Positions 26,844 through 39,427 of a DNA stretch of 64,000 nucleotides are shown here, piece after piece. The DNA lies in the NCBI GenBank assembly GCA_038527375.1, contig JBCBFU010000003.1:1-64000 (forward strand), read 5' to 3'. A program made the position numbers and the translations under genes. Below the pieces are notes generated by a model. It was not told where the DNA came from. It saw only the letters and a program-made list of their open reading frames with translations, and did not search any database. Each line of letters starts with the position of its first letter. Within the stretch, counting starts at the first letter, position 1. The DNA is from Shimia_B sp038527375 (GTDB lineage: Bacteria; Pseudomonadota; Alphaproteobacteria; Rhodobacterales; Rhodobacteraceae).

Positions 26844-28070
26844 CTATAGGCGCTGGCCCTGCATCAGTTTCGGGATATCGCCCGACAGTCCGGCGGCCTC
26901 TCGCTGAAACGTGCGGCGCAGGCCGGGCATGGCCTGAACCGCGCCCATTCCGAGGTCGCGCAGCCCGCGCAGGAGGCTGCTGTTGTTGGAAAAGAGCCGG
27001 TTGAAGCCGTCCGTGGCGAGCGCGAGCGTCGCCGTATCGAAGCGGCGCCACTGCTGGTAGCGGTCGAGGACTGTGGGCGCGCCGATATCCTCGCCACGTG
27101 CACGCGCATCGACGAGGGTTTCGACCATCGCCGCCACATCCTTCATCCCCGCATTCAGGCCTTGGCCCGCGATGGGGTGGATGCCATGGGCCGCGTCCCC
27201 CACCAGCGCCACCCGGTCGCCCGTGAAGCGATGCGCGAGGCTGAGCGAAAGCGGGAAGGTGAAGCGGTCGCCCGCAAGTTCGATCCGGCCGAGGAAGTCG
27301 CCGAAAAGCGGACGCAGCACGTTCATGTAGCCCGCGTCGTCCAGCGCCTGAACGCGGTTCGCCTGTTCGGTGCGTTCCGTCCAGACCACGCCCACGCGGT
27401 TGTTGGTCAGGGGCAGGATCGCCAGAGGTCCGGCGGGTAGGAACAGTTGGTGAGCCACGCCGCCATGGGGGCGTTCGACGTGGAGCGCGCAGACGAGCGA
27501 GCTTTGCCCGTAATCCCATCCGGTGCGTTTGATGCCGGCGCGCTCTGCGGTGCCCGAGCCGCGCCCGTCGCAGCCGATGAGGAGGGGGGCGCTGTGCACA
27601 TCGCCCGAGGCGGTCTCGATCGTGATGCGGCCGGGTTCGACTGTTTGGGAGACCACCGTTTCCTTGGCGATGTGGCTGAGGTTGGGCTGCTCGCGCTCGG
27701 CCTCGAGCAGGGCCACGCGGGCGTGGCGGTCTTCGACCATATAGCCCATGGGATCGGGGCCCAGATCGGCGTGATCGAAGTGGAGGAAGAAGGGCGATGG
27801 GCGTTGGCCCGGTTTGCCGTCCGCGACCTTGATATCGAGGATGGGTTGGGCATCGGGGTCCAGACGCGGCCAAAGGTCGAGTGCGGCCAGCATCCGCTGG
27901 GTCGACAGCGCCATGGCGTAGCTGCGCCCGTCAAAGCCGCGTTTGCGGCGGGTGGCCTTGGGTAGGGCGTCGATCATCGTCGTTCGGAAGCCCTGTTGGG
28001 CGAGGGCCACCGCGAGGGTGGATCCCACCAGCCCGCCCCCGGTGATCAGGATATCTGCCGTGTGCGTCAT
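26844..28070 (-). CDS. UbiH/UbiF/COQ6-family FAD monooxygenase
   Basis: 408-aa flavin monooxygenase of ubiquinone biosynthesis. FAD motifs: DILITGGGLVGSTLA at the N-terminus, the central IGCDGRGS (DG motif) and GDAAHGIHPIAGQGLN. It hydroxylates the quinone ring; which position (C5, C6 or other) cannot be told, since Alphaproteobacteria use UbiL/UbiM or UbiH-type enzymes with differing regiospecificity. Convergent with the Trm112-like gene, divergent from the amidase. Confidence 0.9.
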   Translation of the reverse strand: MTHTADILITGGGLVGSTLAVALAQQGFRTTMIDALPKATRRKRGFDGRSYAMALSTQRMLAALDLWPRLDPDAQPILDIKVADGKPGQRPSPFFLHFDHADLGPDPMGYMVEDRHARVALLEAEREQPNLSHIAKETVVSQTVEPGRITIETASGDVHSAPLLIGCDGRGSGTAERAGIKRTGWDYGQSSLVCALHVERPHGGVAHQLFLPAGPLAILPLTNNRVGVVWTERTEQANRVQALDDAGYMNVLRPLFGDFLGRIELAGDRFTFPLSLSLAHRFTGDRVALVGDAAHGIHPIAGQGLNAGMKDVAAMVETLVDARARGEDIGAPTVLDRYQQWRRFDTATLALATDGFNRLFSNNSSLLRGLRDLGMGAVQAMPGLRRTFQREAAGLSGDIPKLMQGQRL

Positions 28071-28154
28071 ACCCCGACATATGAGGGCGGGGGCGGGATT
28101 GTCCATGTCGGTGCGCGGCGCTAGCACTGTGACATCGTGTCGGGAGGTGGGCAG

Positions 28155-29477
28155 ATGGATGAGTGGCGGTTCAAGAGCGCGTTGGAACAGGGCGCGGCCA
28201 TCGGTGCGGGGGCAGTGGACCCCGTCGCGCTGACGCAGGCCTATCTGGATGCCATCGCGGCCCATCCCCATGGCAGCCGCATCTATGCGCGGACGACGCC
28301 CGGGCGGGCGCTGGCCGAGGCCGCCGCGGCGCGCGACCGCGCGCGTGACGGCGTCCGGCGCGGGCCGCTCGACGGGGTGGCGGTGTCGTGGAAGGACCTC
28401 TTTGACACGGCGGGCACCGCGACCGAGGCCGGATCGGCGCTCTTGGCGGGGCGGGTGCCGGATGCGGATGCCGACGTGCTGGCTGCGGCCTCTGCGGCGG
28501 GGCTGGTGTGTCTGGGCAAGACGCATATGAGCGAGCTGGCCTTTTCCGGGCTGGGCTATAATCCCGTCACCGCGACGCCGCCTTGCGTGAACGACGAGGC
28601 CGCTATTGCGGGTGGCTCGTCTTCGGGGGCGGCGGCCTCGGTCGCCTTTGGGTTGGCTGCGGCAGCCGTTGGGTCGGATACGGGCGGATCGGTGCGGATC
28701 CCTGCGGCGTGGAACGATCTGGTGGGGTTCAAGACGACGATCGGGTCGCTGCCGATGGGCGGGGTTGTTCCACTCTGTGCAAGGTTCGATACGTTGGGTC
28801 CGTTGACGCGCACGGTTGCAGATGCGGCTGCTGTTTGGTCTGCGATAGGCGGGCAAGACGTCGATTTGGGGGCTGTGTCGCTGGCGGGGCGGCGATTTGC
28901 CGTTGTCGAGGATGTCGCGCTGGAAGACCTGGAACCCGTTGTTCAGTCGGCCTTTGAAGAGAGCCTCACGCGGATTGAGGCCGCGGGGGCGAAGGTCGAT
29001 CGGGTGTCGCTGCCCGAAGTCAGTGCGCTGATCGCGTTGGCACCGCTGCTCTACGCGCCTGAAGCGTACGGCGCATGGAAAGACGTTATCGAGGCGGCGC
29101 CAGACAAGATGTTTGCTGAAATCCGCGAGCGGTTCCGGGGCGGGGCGGATGTGTCCGCGCCCGATTACGTGGCCGCCTTGCAGGAGATGGCGCGGTTGAG
29201 AGACGCAATCTGGGCGCAGCTTGGCGGCTATGACGCGATGCTGGTTCCGGCCTCGCCCATCCTGCCGCCCAAGATGGCGGATGTGGAGGATGGCGGGGAT
29301 GTCTACAAACGCGCCAACCTGATGGCGCTGCGCAACACGCGGATTGGGAACATGACGGACGCGGCCTCGGTCACGGTGCCGTCCGGCGTTGCCTCTTGCG
29401 GGGTGATGCTGATCGGGCCGGGTGGGTCGGATGCCCGGATGCTGCGGCTGGCCGCCGCTCTGGAGGCGGCCTTCTAA
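28155..29477 (+). CDS. Amidase-signature family amidohydrolase
   Basis: 440-aa amidase with the Ser-cisSer-Lys triad: Lys in SWKDLFDTAG, the cis-Ser in AGGSSSGAAAS and the nucleophile Ser in GSDTGGSVRIPAAW. ATG 28155 has GGGAGG seven nt upstream and was preferred to GTG 28137. It is a single-gene unit, so it is unlikely to be GatA (no gatB/gatC nearby). Substrate unknown. Confidence 0.88.
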   Translation: MDEWRFKSALEQGAAIGAGAVDPVALTQAYLDAIAAHPHGSRIYARTTPGRALAEAAAARDRARDGVRRGPLDGVAVSWKDLFDTAGTATEAGSALLAGRVPDADADVLAAASAAGLVCLGKTHMSELAFSGLGYNPVTATPPCVNDEAAIAGGSSSGAAASVAFGLAAAAVGSDTGGSVRIPAAWNDLVGFKTTIGSLPMGGVVPLCARFDTLGPLTRTVADAAAVWSAIGGQDVDLGAVSLAGRRFAVVEDVALEDLEPVVQSAFEESLTRIEAAGAKVDRVSLPEVSALIALAPLLYAPEAYGAWKDVIEAAPDKMFAEIRERFRGGADVSAPDYVAALQEMARLRDAIWAQLGGYDAMLVPASPILPPKMADVEDGGDVYKRANLMALRNTRIGNMTDAASVTVPSGVASCGVMLIGPGGSDARMLRLAAALEAAF

Positions 29478-29578
29478 GTGGGGGCTTTGCCCCCCGGCCT
29501 GTGGCCTCCCCCCAGAGTTCTTGCGGACCATCGAAAGGGGGCGGCCGGCTCTGCCCTTTCGAGGGTCCAAAAATACTC
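29478..29578 (+). repeat. Composite palindromic intergenic repeat, copy A
   Basis: GGGGGCTTTGCCCCCC hairpin, then GGCCTGTGGCC hairpin, then an inverted pair GAGTTCTTGCGGACCATCGAAAGG (29515-) and CCTTTCGAGGGTCC...ATACTC (ending 29578). It shares this order with copies B and C. It fills most of the 206-bp gap between the amidase and dapC genes. Confidence 0.85.
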
Positions 29579-29683
29579 AATTCACCTCGCCCGCCACATG
29601 GTGCTTGCCCGCGAGGATTCGCGTCGGTTACACTGCGCCTTAACGGGACGCGTAACGATCCCGATCTGAGGCAGTGCTGGTAG

Positions 29684-30895
29684 ATGACACCCGAGAGGTT
29701 CCAAACCCTCCCCGAGGCGACGTGGCCGCGTTTGCGTGGCTTGCTGGATGTGGACGCACCCGCGGCAGTTGAGGGCCGTACGGGGCCGATCAACATGACC
29801 ATTGGCGAACCGAAGCACCCGTTTCCCGACTGGCTGCCCGACCTCATGGCGCGGCATTCCGGCGGCTGGGGGAAGTATCCCGATAACAATGGTTTGCCAG
29901 TCCTGCGGGAGGCCATCGCCGCGTGGATCCTGCGCCGCTACGGCGTTTCGGTCGATCCCGATACCCAAGTCATGGCCTTGAACGGGACCCGCGAGGGGCT
30001 GTTCGGTGCGGCGCTTGCCCTGTGTCCCGACGACAAGGGTGGACGACGGCCCAAGGTCCTGATCCCAAACCCGTTTTACCCGGTCTATGGTGTAGCCTCG
30101 CTCGCTGTGCGCGCCGAGCCTGTCTATGTTGCGGCCACCCGCGAGACAGGGTTTTTGCCAGACTACGCGAGCCTGTCTGAGGACGTGCTGCGCGATACGG
30201 CGATCTGCTATATCTGTTCGCCCGCGAACCCGCAGGGCACGGTGGCGGATGAGGCCTATTGGAGGCGCCTGTTCGAATTGGCGGAGCGGTATGATTTCCG
30301 CATCTTCTCGGACGAGTGCTATTCCGAGATCTACCGCCACGCCCCGCCGCCGGGCGCGCTGGAGATGGCGCATAAGCTGGGCGCCGATCCCGAACGCGTG
30401 GTGATTTTCCATTCGCTGTCCAAGCGGTCGAACCTGCCGGGGCTGCGGTCAGGCTTTGTGGCCGGTGGGCCGCGCAGCATGGCCGAAATCAAGCGCTTGC
30501 GCGCCACCGCGGGCGCGCCGCTGCCGAACCCCATTCAGGAGGTCAGCGCGGCAGTTTGGGCGGACGAGGCCCATGTTGTGACCAACCGGCAACAATATTT
30601 CGACAAATTTGAGGTCGCTGACCACATTTTTGCCGGGTTTGAGGGCTACCACAGCCCAGACGCGGGATTTTTCCTGTGGCTTCCCGTGACGCCCTATGGC
30701 GGTGACGGCGAAGCAACGGCCAGTGCCCTGTGGCGACAGGCGGGTGTGCGCACCCTGCCCGGGGCGTATCTGGCGCGAGAGGTGGACGGGAAAAATCCCG
30801 GCGCCGACTATATCCGGGTGGCCTTGGTTGCCCCAAAAGACGAGATGGCACAGGGTCTGCAATTGATCCGTGACCATCTGAAAAACGACACGTGA
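29684..30895 (+). CDS. dapC: Succinyldiaminopimelate transaminase (DapC-type aminotransferase)
   Basis: 403-aa fold-type I aminotransferase for lysine/peptidoglycan precursor synthesis. Motifs: NGTREGLFGAALALCP, NPFYPVYGVAS, SPANPQGT, the DECYSEIY Asp-Tyr pair and the PLP Lys in HSLSKRSNLPGLRSG, the DapC-type pattern. ATG 29684 follows GAGG. It is 9 bp from ftsK and may share its transcript. Confidence 0.88.
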   Translation: MTPERFQTLPEATWPRLRGLLDVDAPAAVEGRTGPINMTIGEPKHPFPDWLPDLMARHSGGWGKYPDNNGLPVLREAIAAWILRRYGVSVDPDTQVMALNGTREGLFGAALALCPDDKGGRRPKVLIPNPFYPVYGVASLAVRAEPVYVAATRETGFLPDYASLSEDVLRDTAICYICSPANPQGTVADEAYWRRLFELAERYDFRIFSDECYSEIYRHAPPPGALEMAHKLGADPERVVIFHSLSKRSNLPGLRSGFVAGGPRSMAEIKRLRATAGAPLPNPIQEVSAAVWADEAHVVTNRQQYFDKFEVADHIFAGFEGYHSPDAGFFLWLPVTPYGGDGEATASALWRQAGVRTLPGAYLAREVDGKNPGADYIRVALVAPKDEMAQGLQLIRDHLKNDT

Positions 30896-30904
30896 GGCGA
30901 GCAG

Positions 30905-34003
<3,099 letters not shown>

Positions 34004-34136
34004 CGGCGCGACGCCGGAACCTGAACTGCCGGACACTCGTTAAGACCTGCGCATTTGGGCGGGTTTAGCGGGGCTGCTATCGCATATCACAGCGTGGCTC
34101 CCTACGTTCAGCGTAACGAGTAGGAAAGGACAGGAC

Positions 34137-34751
34137 ATGTCTGTCACGAGACGCAAGCTTTTGGCCGGGGCGGCCGCATTCGGGGTCGCAGCGCCCTTTG
34201 CCGGGGCAGCGCAGGCGCAGGCCAAGGTGCCACTGGCCGCGCTGAGCCAATACCTCAATCAACTGAGCACGGCGCAAGGCGCGTTCACGCAGGTCAACCC
34301 GGACGGGTCGATCACGACGGGCACGATTTATATCAAGCGCCCGGGCCGGGTGCGGTTCGAATACAACCCGCCCGAACGTGCGATGGTCATTGCGGGCGGT
34401 GGGCAGTTGGCGGTGTTTGATCCCCGCTCGGACGAGCCGACGCGCTACCCCCTGAACCAGACGCCCCTGTCGATCATTCTGGCCCGCAATGTCGATCTGA
34501 CGCGGGCGCGCATGGTGACCGCGCACACGTCGGACGGGACAACCACGACCGTGCGGGCCCAAGACCCTGACAACCCCGAATACGGGTCGATTGATCTGGT
34601 CTTCACGGCCGCCCCGATCGAGCTGCGCCAATGGGTGATCAACGAGAACGGGTCGTCCACGACGGTGATCCTGGGCGATCTGCAGAGCGGCGTGACCGTG
34701 CGGGAGCGGTTGTTCAACATCCAGGCTGAAATGCGCGATTGGGCGGGGTGA
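34137..34751 (+). CDS. lolA: Outer-membrane lipoprotein carrier protein LolA
   Basis: 204-aa periplasmic lipoprotein chaperone. The signal peptide has a Tat-like TRRKLLAGAAAFG, cleaved near AQA. The mature part has the LolA pattern QGAFTQVNPDGSITTGTIYIKRPGR..FEY and FDPRSDEP. It takes lipoproteins from LolCDE to LolB. A composite repeat (copy B) follows the stop. Confidence 0.93.
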   Translation: MSVTRRKLLAGAAAFGVAAPFAGAAQAQAKVPLAALSQYLNQLSTAQGAFTQVNPDGSITTGTIYIKRPGRVRFEYNPPERAMVIAGGGQLAVFDPRSDEPTRYPLNQTPLSIILARNVDLTRARMVTAHTSDGTTTTVRAQDPDNPEYGSIDLVFTAAPIELRQWVINENGSSTTVILGDLQSGVTVRERLFNIQAEMRDWAG

Positions 34752-34762
34752 GAGGCCCGCGC

Positions 34763-34848
34763 CCTTTGATTGCCTCCGGCGGGAGTTTTTGAGGACCATC
34801 GAGAGGGGCGCGCGCCGCCCTGTGCTTTTCGATGGTCCCAAAATACTC
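34763..34848 (+). repeat. Composite palindromic intergenic repeat, copy B
   Basis: GCCTCCGGCGGGAG, then GAGTTTTTGAGGACCATCGAGAGG (34783-) and the mirrored CTTTTCGATGGTCC...ATACTC (ending 34848). It matches copies A and C and sits in the tail-to-tail gap between lolA and the lytic transglycosylase gene. Confidence 0.85.
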
Positions 34849-34863
34849 GGAAATGTCCCGGCC

Positions 34864-35454
34864 TTAGATTTTGCGGCAGCGCTGGAGTTGCTGGTGATAC
34901 ATCACCGAGCGGTCGCCGACCTCGCGCGCGACGCGCATCAGCCACGCTTTCTTGAGGTAGGTGCCACGGCGATAACCGGTACGGCCATCGTGGTAGGCGA
35001 GGTATTGGTTGGTGGCGTCGGTCAATGGGATGCCAAGCTCCCGGTTTGACTGTGCCATGTACCAGCCCATGAAGTCGGTCGCGTCGCGGATGTTGTCGCG
35101 GCGGGCTCGGGGTTTGCCTTCGAGGCGCTTGTATTCCTCCCACGTCGCATCCAGCGCCTGGCTGTAGCCAAAGGCCGAGGATTGCCGCCCGATGGGGATC
35201 ACGCCCAGCTTGTACTGGAACGGCGTCCGCGCGTCGGAAATGAATTTGCTCTCTTGGTAGATCGTGGCCATCTGCACCGCGACCGGAACGCCGTAACGCC
35301 GTTCGGCCGTTTTGAACGCGCGCAGGTAACCCGCGCGTTCGTTCACGATGGCGCAGGCGTTATCCAGCTCGCGCGGGGCCTTGCCCGAGCCGCCGCCACC
35401 CGCGCAAGAGCCCAGGATCATCAGTGCCAAGAGGGCGAAGATTGGTCTGCTCAT
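34864..35454 (-). CDS. Lytic transglycosylase-like lipoprotein (SLT domain)
   Basis: 196-aa lipoprotein: signal with lipobox LGSC (Cys17), then a transglycosylase SLT-like domain with the catalytic Glu68 in IYQESKF, then FGYSQALDATWEEY and NQYLAYHDGRTGY. It cleaves peptidoglycan strands in the periplasm or at the outer membrane. Convergent with lolA; divergent partner is absent upstream (AEC gene is on the same strand, 77 bp away). Confidence 0.87.
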   Translation of the reverse strand: MSRPIFALLALMILGSCAGGGGSGKAPRELDNACAIVNERAGYLRAFKTAERRYGVPVAVQMATIYQESKFISDARTPFQYKLGVIPIGRQSSAFGYSQALDATWEEYKRLEGKPRARRDNIRDATDFMGWYMAQSNRELGIPLTDATNQYLAYHDGRTGYRRGTYLKKAWLMRVAREVGDRSVMYHQQLQRCRKI

Positions 35455-35531
35455 CTGCCTGCCCGTTTTTCGTTTATTTTCAGGCAGTATACCCCAAAAT
35501 CACCCCGCGTGGAAATCACGAAATCGCCGGG

Positions 35532-36413
35532 TCACAGCACCAGGGCAAGAATGAGCGGAAGTATGATCACCGACAGGAGCGTCGACATGACGACGAGGCC
35601 CGCGACGGCCTGCGCGTCGGCCTTGTATTTGACCGCGATGAGGTAGCTGGTCACCGCTGCGGGGGCCGCGATCTGCAGCACGAGGATGCCGAAGGCGGTG
35701 GGCGGCAGCGCGAAGGCAGTAGCGATGCCCCAGCCCACCGCGATGCAGAGCGCGGCCTTGGCCAGCGCGACGGCGGTCGCCACGCGAATATTGGCAGGTG
35801 TCAGTCGGGCAACGGCTGTGCCCAGTGTGATCAGCATCAAGGGGATCGCGAGCTGGCCGAGAAGCGAGAGCGTGTTGGTTACCACCGTGGGCGTCTCCCA
35901 CCCCTGCCAAAGGAAGAGCGCGCCCAGCACCGTGGCCCAGATCATCGGTTCGCGCAGCATGGGGCGCAGAGAGGACGCGCCCGCCACCATCCACACACCG
36001 AAGGTGAAGGCGTAGATGACGGAGACCGCAAAGACCACAACCGCAAAGCCGAGGCCGGTATCGCCATAGGCAAAGACCGCCAGCGGCAGGCCGATATTGC
36101 CCGTGTTTCCCATGCCAAGCGGGGCGAGGTAGGTGCGCAGGTCAAGCCCCGCGAGGCGCGCGATGCCAAAGGCCCCTGCCGTGACCACGAGGTACGCGCA
36201 GGCCGCCGCAACCGCGATCCGCGACAGCGCATCGAGCGCAATGTCGGTCTGCATCAGCGCCACAAAGATCAGCGCGGGCACGCCCAGCGTCATCGCCAGA
36301 CGGGTCACGAACTCCGTTGGATAATCATAGCCCAGACGCACCCAGACATAGCCGATTGCGGCCAGTGCAAAGACCGGGGCCGTGATCTCGAGCACTGTCA
36401 GGGCAAGGTTCAC
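35532..36413 (-). CDS. AEC (auxin efflux carrier-like) family transporter
   Basis: 293-aa inner-membrane protein with about ten helices in two repeats. The conserved GNTGNIGLPLAVFAYG and GQLAIPLMLITLGTAVA segments identify the AEC/PIN-like family, often exporters of organic acids. Substrate not predictable. Single-gene unit with hspQ divergent. Confidence 0.88.
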   Translation of the reverse strand: MNLALTVLEITAPVFALAAIGYVWVRLGYDYPTEFVTRLAMTLGVPALIFVALMQTDIALDALSRIAVAAACAYLVVTAGAFGIARLAGLDLRTYLAPLGMGNTGNIGLPLAVFAYGDTGLGFAVVVFAVSVIYAFTFGVWMVAGASSLRPMLREPMIWATVLGALFLWQGWETPTVVTNTLSLLGQLAIPLMLITLGTAVARLTPANIRVATAVALAKAALCIAVGWGIATAFALPPTAFGILVLQIAAPAAVTSYLIAVKYKADAQAVAGLVVMSTLLSVIILPLILALVL

Positions 36414-36496
36414 AGACTGTTTCCTTGGGTTTTAGAGGCGAATCATCGACATTGGTCCGACTGGGAGCGTAGTAAGCGCGTCGGAGGCCCATGCCT

Positions 36497-36823
36497 ATGT
36501 TGAAACAGCGCGCCAAATATCATCTCGGTCAGGTCGTCCGCCACAAGAAGCACCCGTTTCGCGGTGTTGTCTTTGATGTGGACCCTGAGTTTTCGAACAC
36601 CGAAGAATGGTATGACGCAATCCCCGAGGACAGTCGTCCCCGCAAGGAGCAGCCGTTTTACCACCTGCTGGCCGAGAACGATCAGAGCTATTACGTGGCC
36701 TATGTGTCCGAGCAGAACCTTGTCGCGGATTATTCGGGCGAGCCTGTGGACCACCCCGATATCCCAGACCTGTTTGGCCCGTTCCACGATGGCGCCTACC
36801 CGCTGCAGTTCCAGTTGAACTGA
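36497..36823 (+). CDS. hspQ: Heat shock protein HspQ
   Basis: 108-aa small protein with RHKKHPFRGVVFDVDPEF, WYDAIPEDSRPRKEQPFYHLLAE and FHDGAYPLQFQLN, the HspQ signature. HspQ binds hemimethylated DNA and is a specificity factor for Lon in enteric bacteria. GGAGG lies 9 nt before ATG 36497 but only 3 nt before ATG 36491, so I chose the former. Confidence 0.92.
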   Translation: MLKQRAKYHLGQVVRHKKHPFRGVVFDVDPEFSNTEEWYDAIPEDSRPRKEQPFYHLLAENDQSYYVAYVSEQNLVADYSGEPVDHPDIPDLFGPFHDGAYPLQFQLN

Positions 36824-36862
36824 CGGGTGGGGCGGACGCCCAACCTTTGCAATTTGCCGCGA

Positions 36863-38440
36863 TTAGTAGCCGAGGGCGCAGCCGTCCTTGCGCGGGTCTG
36901 AGGCACCTTCGAGAACGCCGTCGTCCCGCATGAGGATGGCTTGGGCGCCGCCGATGGCGGTGTCGGGGATGGTGACGTCGTGGCCCATATCCGTCAGTTC
37001 GGCGCGCACGGCGTCGCTGTAGCCGCGTTCGACTTTCATTACGCCTGCGTCCGAGAAGGCGCGGGGTGCGTCGATCACATCCTGCGGCGACATGCCGAAA
37101 TCCGTCATATTCGTGACGAAACGTGCATGACCATTGGGTTGATAGGCACCGCCCATCACGCCGAAGGGCATGATCGTCTTGCCTTTGCTGCGCAGCATTC
37201 CAGGGATGATCGTGTGCATGGGGCGCTTGCCGCCCATGGCCTCGTTGGGGTGCCCGGCCTCGAGCGTGAAGCCCGCGCCGCGGTTTTGGAAGAGGATGCC
37301 GAATTTGTCTGACGCGATGCCCGAGCCGAAAGAATGGAAGACCGAGTAGATCAGCGACACCGACATGCGGTTTGCGTCGACTACGGTGATATAGATCGTG
37401 TCCTTGTGCACGGCCTCGGACACCGAAGACGGGTTGGCCATCGCGCGTTTGGGGTCGATCAGTGCTGCCAGCCGATCGGCGGTCACGGGGTCGAGCATGT
37501 GGGCCAGCCGCGCGGTGTGGTCGGGATCGGCCAGAATGCGGTTGCGGGCGTCATAGGCAAGCTTGGCCGCCTCGGCCTCGATATGGGCGCGCTGGGTGCC
37601 CCAGGGATCCATGGCCGAGATGTCGAAATGCGCCAGGATGTTGAGCATCAGGATCGCGGTTGCGCCTTGGCCGTTTGGCGGATGCTCGACCAGTTCGATG
37701 TCCTTGTAGGTGCCGCTGATGGGCGCGTCATAGGTCGATGCGGTCGCCGCGAAGTCCTCCAGTGTATGGAGGCCGCCCGCCGCGCGCAGGCTGTTCACCA
37801 TATCCTCGGCGATTTCGCCTTCGTAGAAGGCTTCGCGCCCGTCCATGGCGATGCGGCGCAGAACCTCGGCCTGGTCGGGGCAGCGGAAGATTTGCCCCGG
37901 GGTGGGGGCCGCGCCGCCAAAGCTGTAGCGGCTGGTGGCGGAAGGGTGCAGGTCGCCCACCGCCTCGGCCCAGTCGAAGGCCACACGGGGGGCCACGGGG
38001 ATGCCGGCCTCGGCGTAGTGGATCGCAGGCGCGAGGATCGTGGCGAGGCCCAGTTTGCCGTGATCGGCGGACAGGCGGCAGATGGCGTCGATGGCGCCCG
38101 GCACCGTCACGGCGTGGGCGGCATGGGTGGGCATCGTGGTCAGCCCTTGGTCGCGCAGGTCTGCGGCGGACAGGGCTGCGGGCGCGCGGCCCGATCCGTT
38201 CATCGCGATGATGTCGGCGTTCTGGTCGGGGGCGATCAGGGCAAAGAGGTCGCCGCCGATCCCGGTCATCTGCGGTTCGGCCAGACCCAGCAGGACAGCC
38301 CCGGCGAGGGCAGCGTCCATGGCGTTGCCGCCTGATTCCAGCATTTGAACGGCGACTTTGGCCGCCAGCGGGTGGGAGGTCGCGCACATGCCATTGGTAG
38401 CGAGGACGGGGGACCGCCCGGGAAGGTGAAAGTCGCGCAT
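36863..38440 (-). CDS. ggt: Gamma-glutamyltransferase family protein
   Basis: 525-aa Ntn-hydrolase precursor that self-cleaves before the catalytic Thr, here Thr348 in DTIYITVVD, aligned with TTHYSVVD of E. coli Ggt. Other family motifs: GGNAMDAALAG, MTGIGGDLFALI and GGKRPMHTIIPG. No obvious signal peptide is seen, so it may be cytoplasmic, unlike E. coli Ggt; it may hydrolyse acyl-amides or glutamyl compounds. Confidence 0.88.
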   Translation of the reverse strand: MRDFHLPGRSPVLATNGMCATSHPLAAKVAVQMLESGGNAMDAALAGAVLLGLAEPQMTGIGGDLFALIAPDQNADIIAMNGSGRAPAALSAADLRDQGLTTMPTHAAHAVTVPGAIDAICRLSADHGKLGLATILAPAIHYAEAGIPVAPRVAFDWAEAVGDLHPSATSRYSFGGAAPTPGQIFRCPDQAEVLRRIAMDGREAFYEGEIAEDMVNSLRAAGGLHTLEDFAATASTYDAPISGTYKDIELVEHPPNGQGATAILMLNILAHFDISAMDPWGTQRAHIEAEAAKLAYDARNRILADPDHTARLAHMLDPVTADRLAALIDPKRAMANPSSVSEAVHKDTIYITVVDANRMSVSLIYSVFHSFGSGIASDKFGILFQNRGAGFTLEAGHPNEAMGGKRPMHTIIPGMLRSKGKTIMPFGVMGGAYQPNGHARFVTNMTDFGMSPQDVIDAPRAFSDAGVMKVERGYSDAVRAELTDMGHDVTIPDTAIGGAQAILMRDDGVLEGASDPRKDGCALGY

Positions 38441-38964
38441 GATGTCTCCCTAGATCTTCGTGCGCCTGTTCGTGGCAGGCGTTGTCTTGCTGGGCACGGG
38501 GTCGCGTGCCTGCGGGAGCCTAAGCCGCGTGGCGTCAGGTTCAAGGGATGGCGGTATCGCTTGGGAGGTAAATGGCGGCTCAAAGCCTCCGCCGCTGCGC
38601 ACTGGGTGGGGGCTGTTAACGCAGCGGCGGAGTGAAGCTTTGAGCAGCTCTGCGGGCGGTATGACCGTGGAGGGCGGCGCATCGCGGGCGGGGATGTGGC
38701 AAAGCTGTGGCCCTTGCGCGCAAGTTGGAAACAGTTCGGTTGGCCCGTGGAAACAGTTTGGGAAACAGCTGGGGAATAGACAGGGGTGCTTGGGGATACA
38801 GTCAGAGACACGGTTGGGGACCCCGGTCGACACCGCGTGAGACACGGTGCGCAAAAGGATGACCCGGCCGCAACAGCGCGGCGGGGCACATGCCGGCGTG
38901 GTGGGCCGGGTGGCCCCGATTGGGAGGATCACGCGTGAGGGATCATGCGACGCAGTTCGACGCG
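38441..38964. other. Gene-free 524-bp stretch with inverted repeat and GGAAACAG motifs
   Basis: No ORF here has a believable protein. It holds the inverted repeat at 38578-38645, three GGAAACAG copies (38727, 38749, 38761) and a G-rich diffuse repeat to about 38830. The base composition and repeats are unlike the flanks. No tRNA or terminator was recognised. Confidence 0.6.
38578..38645. repeat. Large imperfect inverted repeat
   Basis: Left arm GCTCAAAGCCTCCGCCGCTGCG (38578-38599) is the complement of the right arm CGCAGCGGCGGAG-TGAA-GCTTTGAGC (38620-38645) apart from a 4-nt insertion, with a 20-nt loop. No T-tract follows, so it is not a simple terminator. Confidence 0.8.
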
Positions 38965-39414
38965 TCAGCCTTCGCCCAGAATCATCCGAAAGCTCAGGTG
39001 GTTTTGCGTATCGCGCCGCTCGTAGACGAGGTCGCGGGCAAGTTCCCCGATCAGGAACCAGCCAAACCCGCCTTCGGGCAGGTCATTGACCTCGACATCC
39101 AGATTGGCGGGCATGCCCAGCGGGGTCTGCCCGTCGGGCATCGGTTTACCGTCATCCACAAGCGCAAAGGTCATGCCGCCGGGGATGTAGGTGGCATCGA
39201 GCGCGATGGCCCCGTCGCCCCGTTCTTCATAAGCGTGTTCGGCGATGTTGTTGAGCACTTCGGCCAGGACCAGTTCGACCGTCCCCCGCTCCTCCGGCAG
39301 GAAATTGCGGCCCTCCATATCGTCGATGAGGGCCTGAAGGGAATGGCGAACCTCGAATGTGTCCGACAGGCAGCGGATGGTAAACGCGTTGGCGTGAGAG
39401 GCTGTTTCGATCAT
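38965..39414 (-). CDS. Anti-sigma regulatory factor-like ATP-binding protein (RsbW-type)
   Basis: 149-aa serine kinase/HATPase domain of the RsbW/SpoIIAB kind. N-box ELVLAEVLNNIAEHAYEE and G-box GGFGWFLIGEL are visible. It binds and holds a partner, normally the STAS protein encoded just upstream (stop 13 nt away). No sigma factor, PP2C phosphatase or response regulator is adjacent. Confidence 0.85.
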   Translation of the reverse strand: MIETASHANAFTIRCLSDTFEVRHSLQALIDDMEGRNFLPEERGTVELVLAEVLNNIAEHAYEERGDGAIALDATYIPGGMTFALVDDGKPMPDGQTPLGMPANLDVEVNDLPEGGFGWFLIGELARDLVYERRDTQNHLSFRMILGEG

Positions 39415-39427
39415 GGTGCAGCCCCCG

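Noticed and set aside
38480..38640. Leftward reading containing GGGFEPP-like peptide that looks like a tRNA- or integrase-derived remnant
   Set aside because: No cloverleaf or anticodon arm could be assembled, and no integrase motif is present; the peptide comes from the GC-rich inverted repeat.
38441..38964. Several ORFs of 80-200 codons on both strands in the gene-free stretch
   Set aside because: They are low-complexity, Arg/Pro/Ser-rich, mutually overlapping and resemble no known protein; they fit chance reading of GC-rich DNA.
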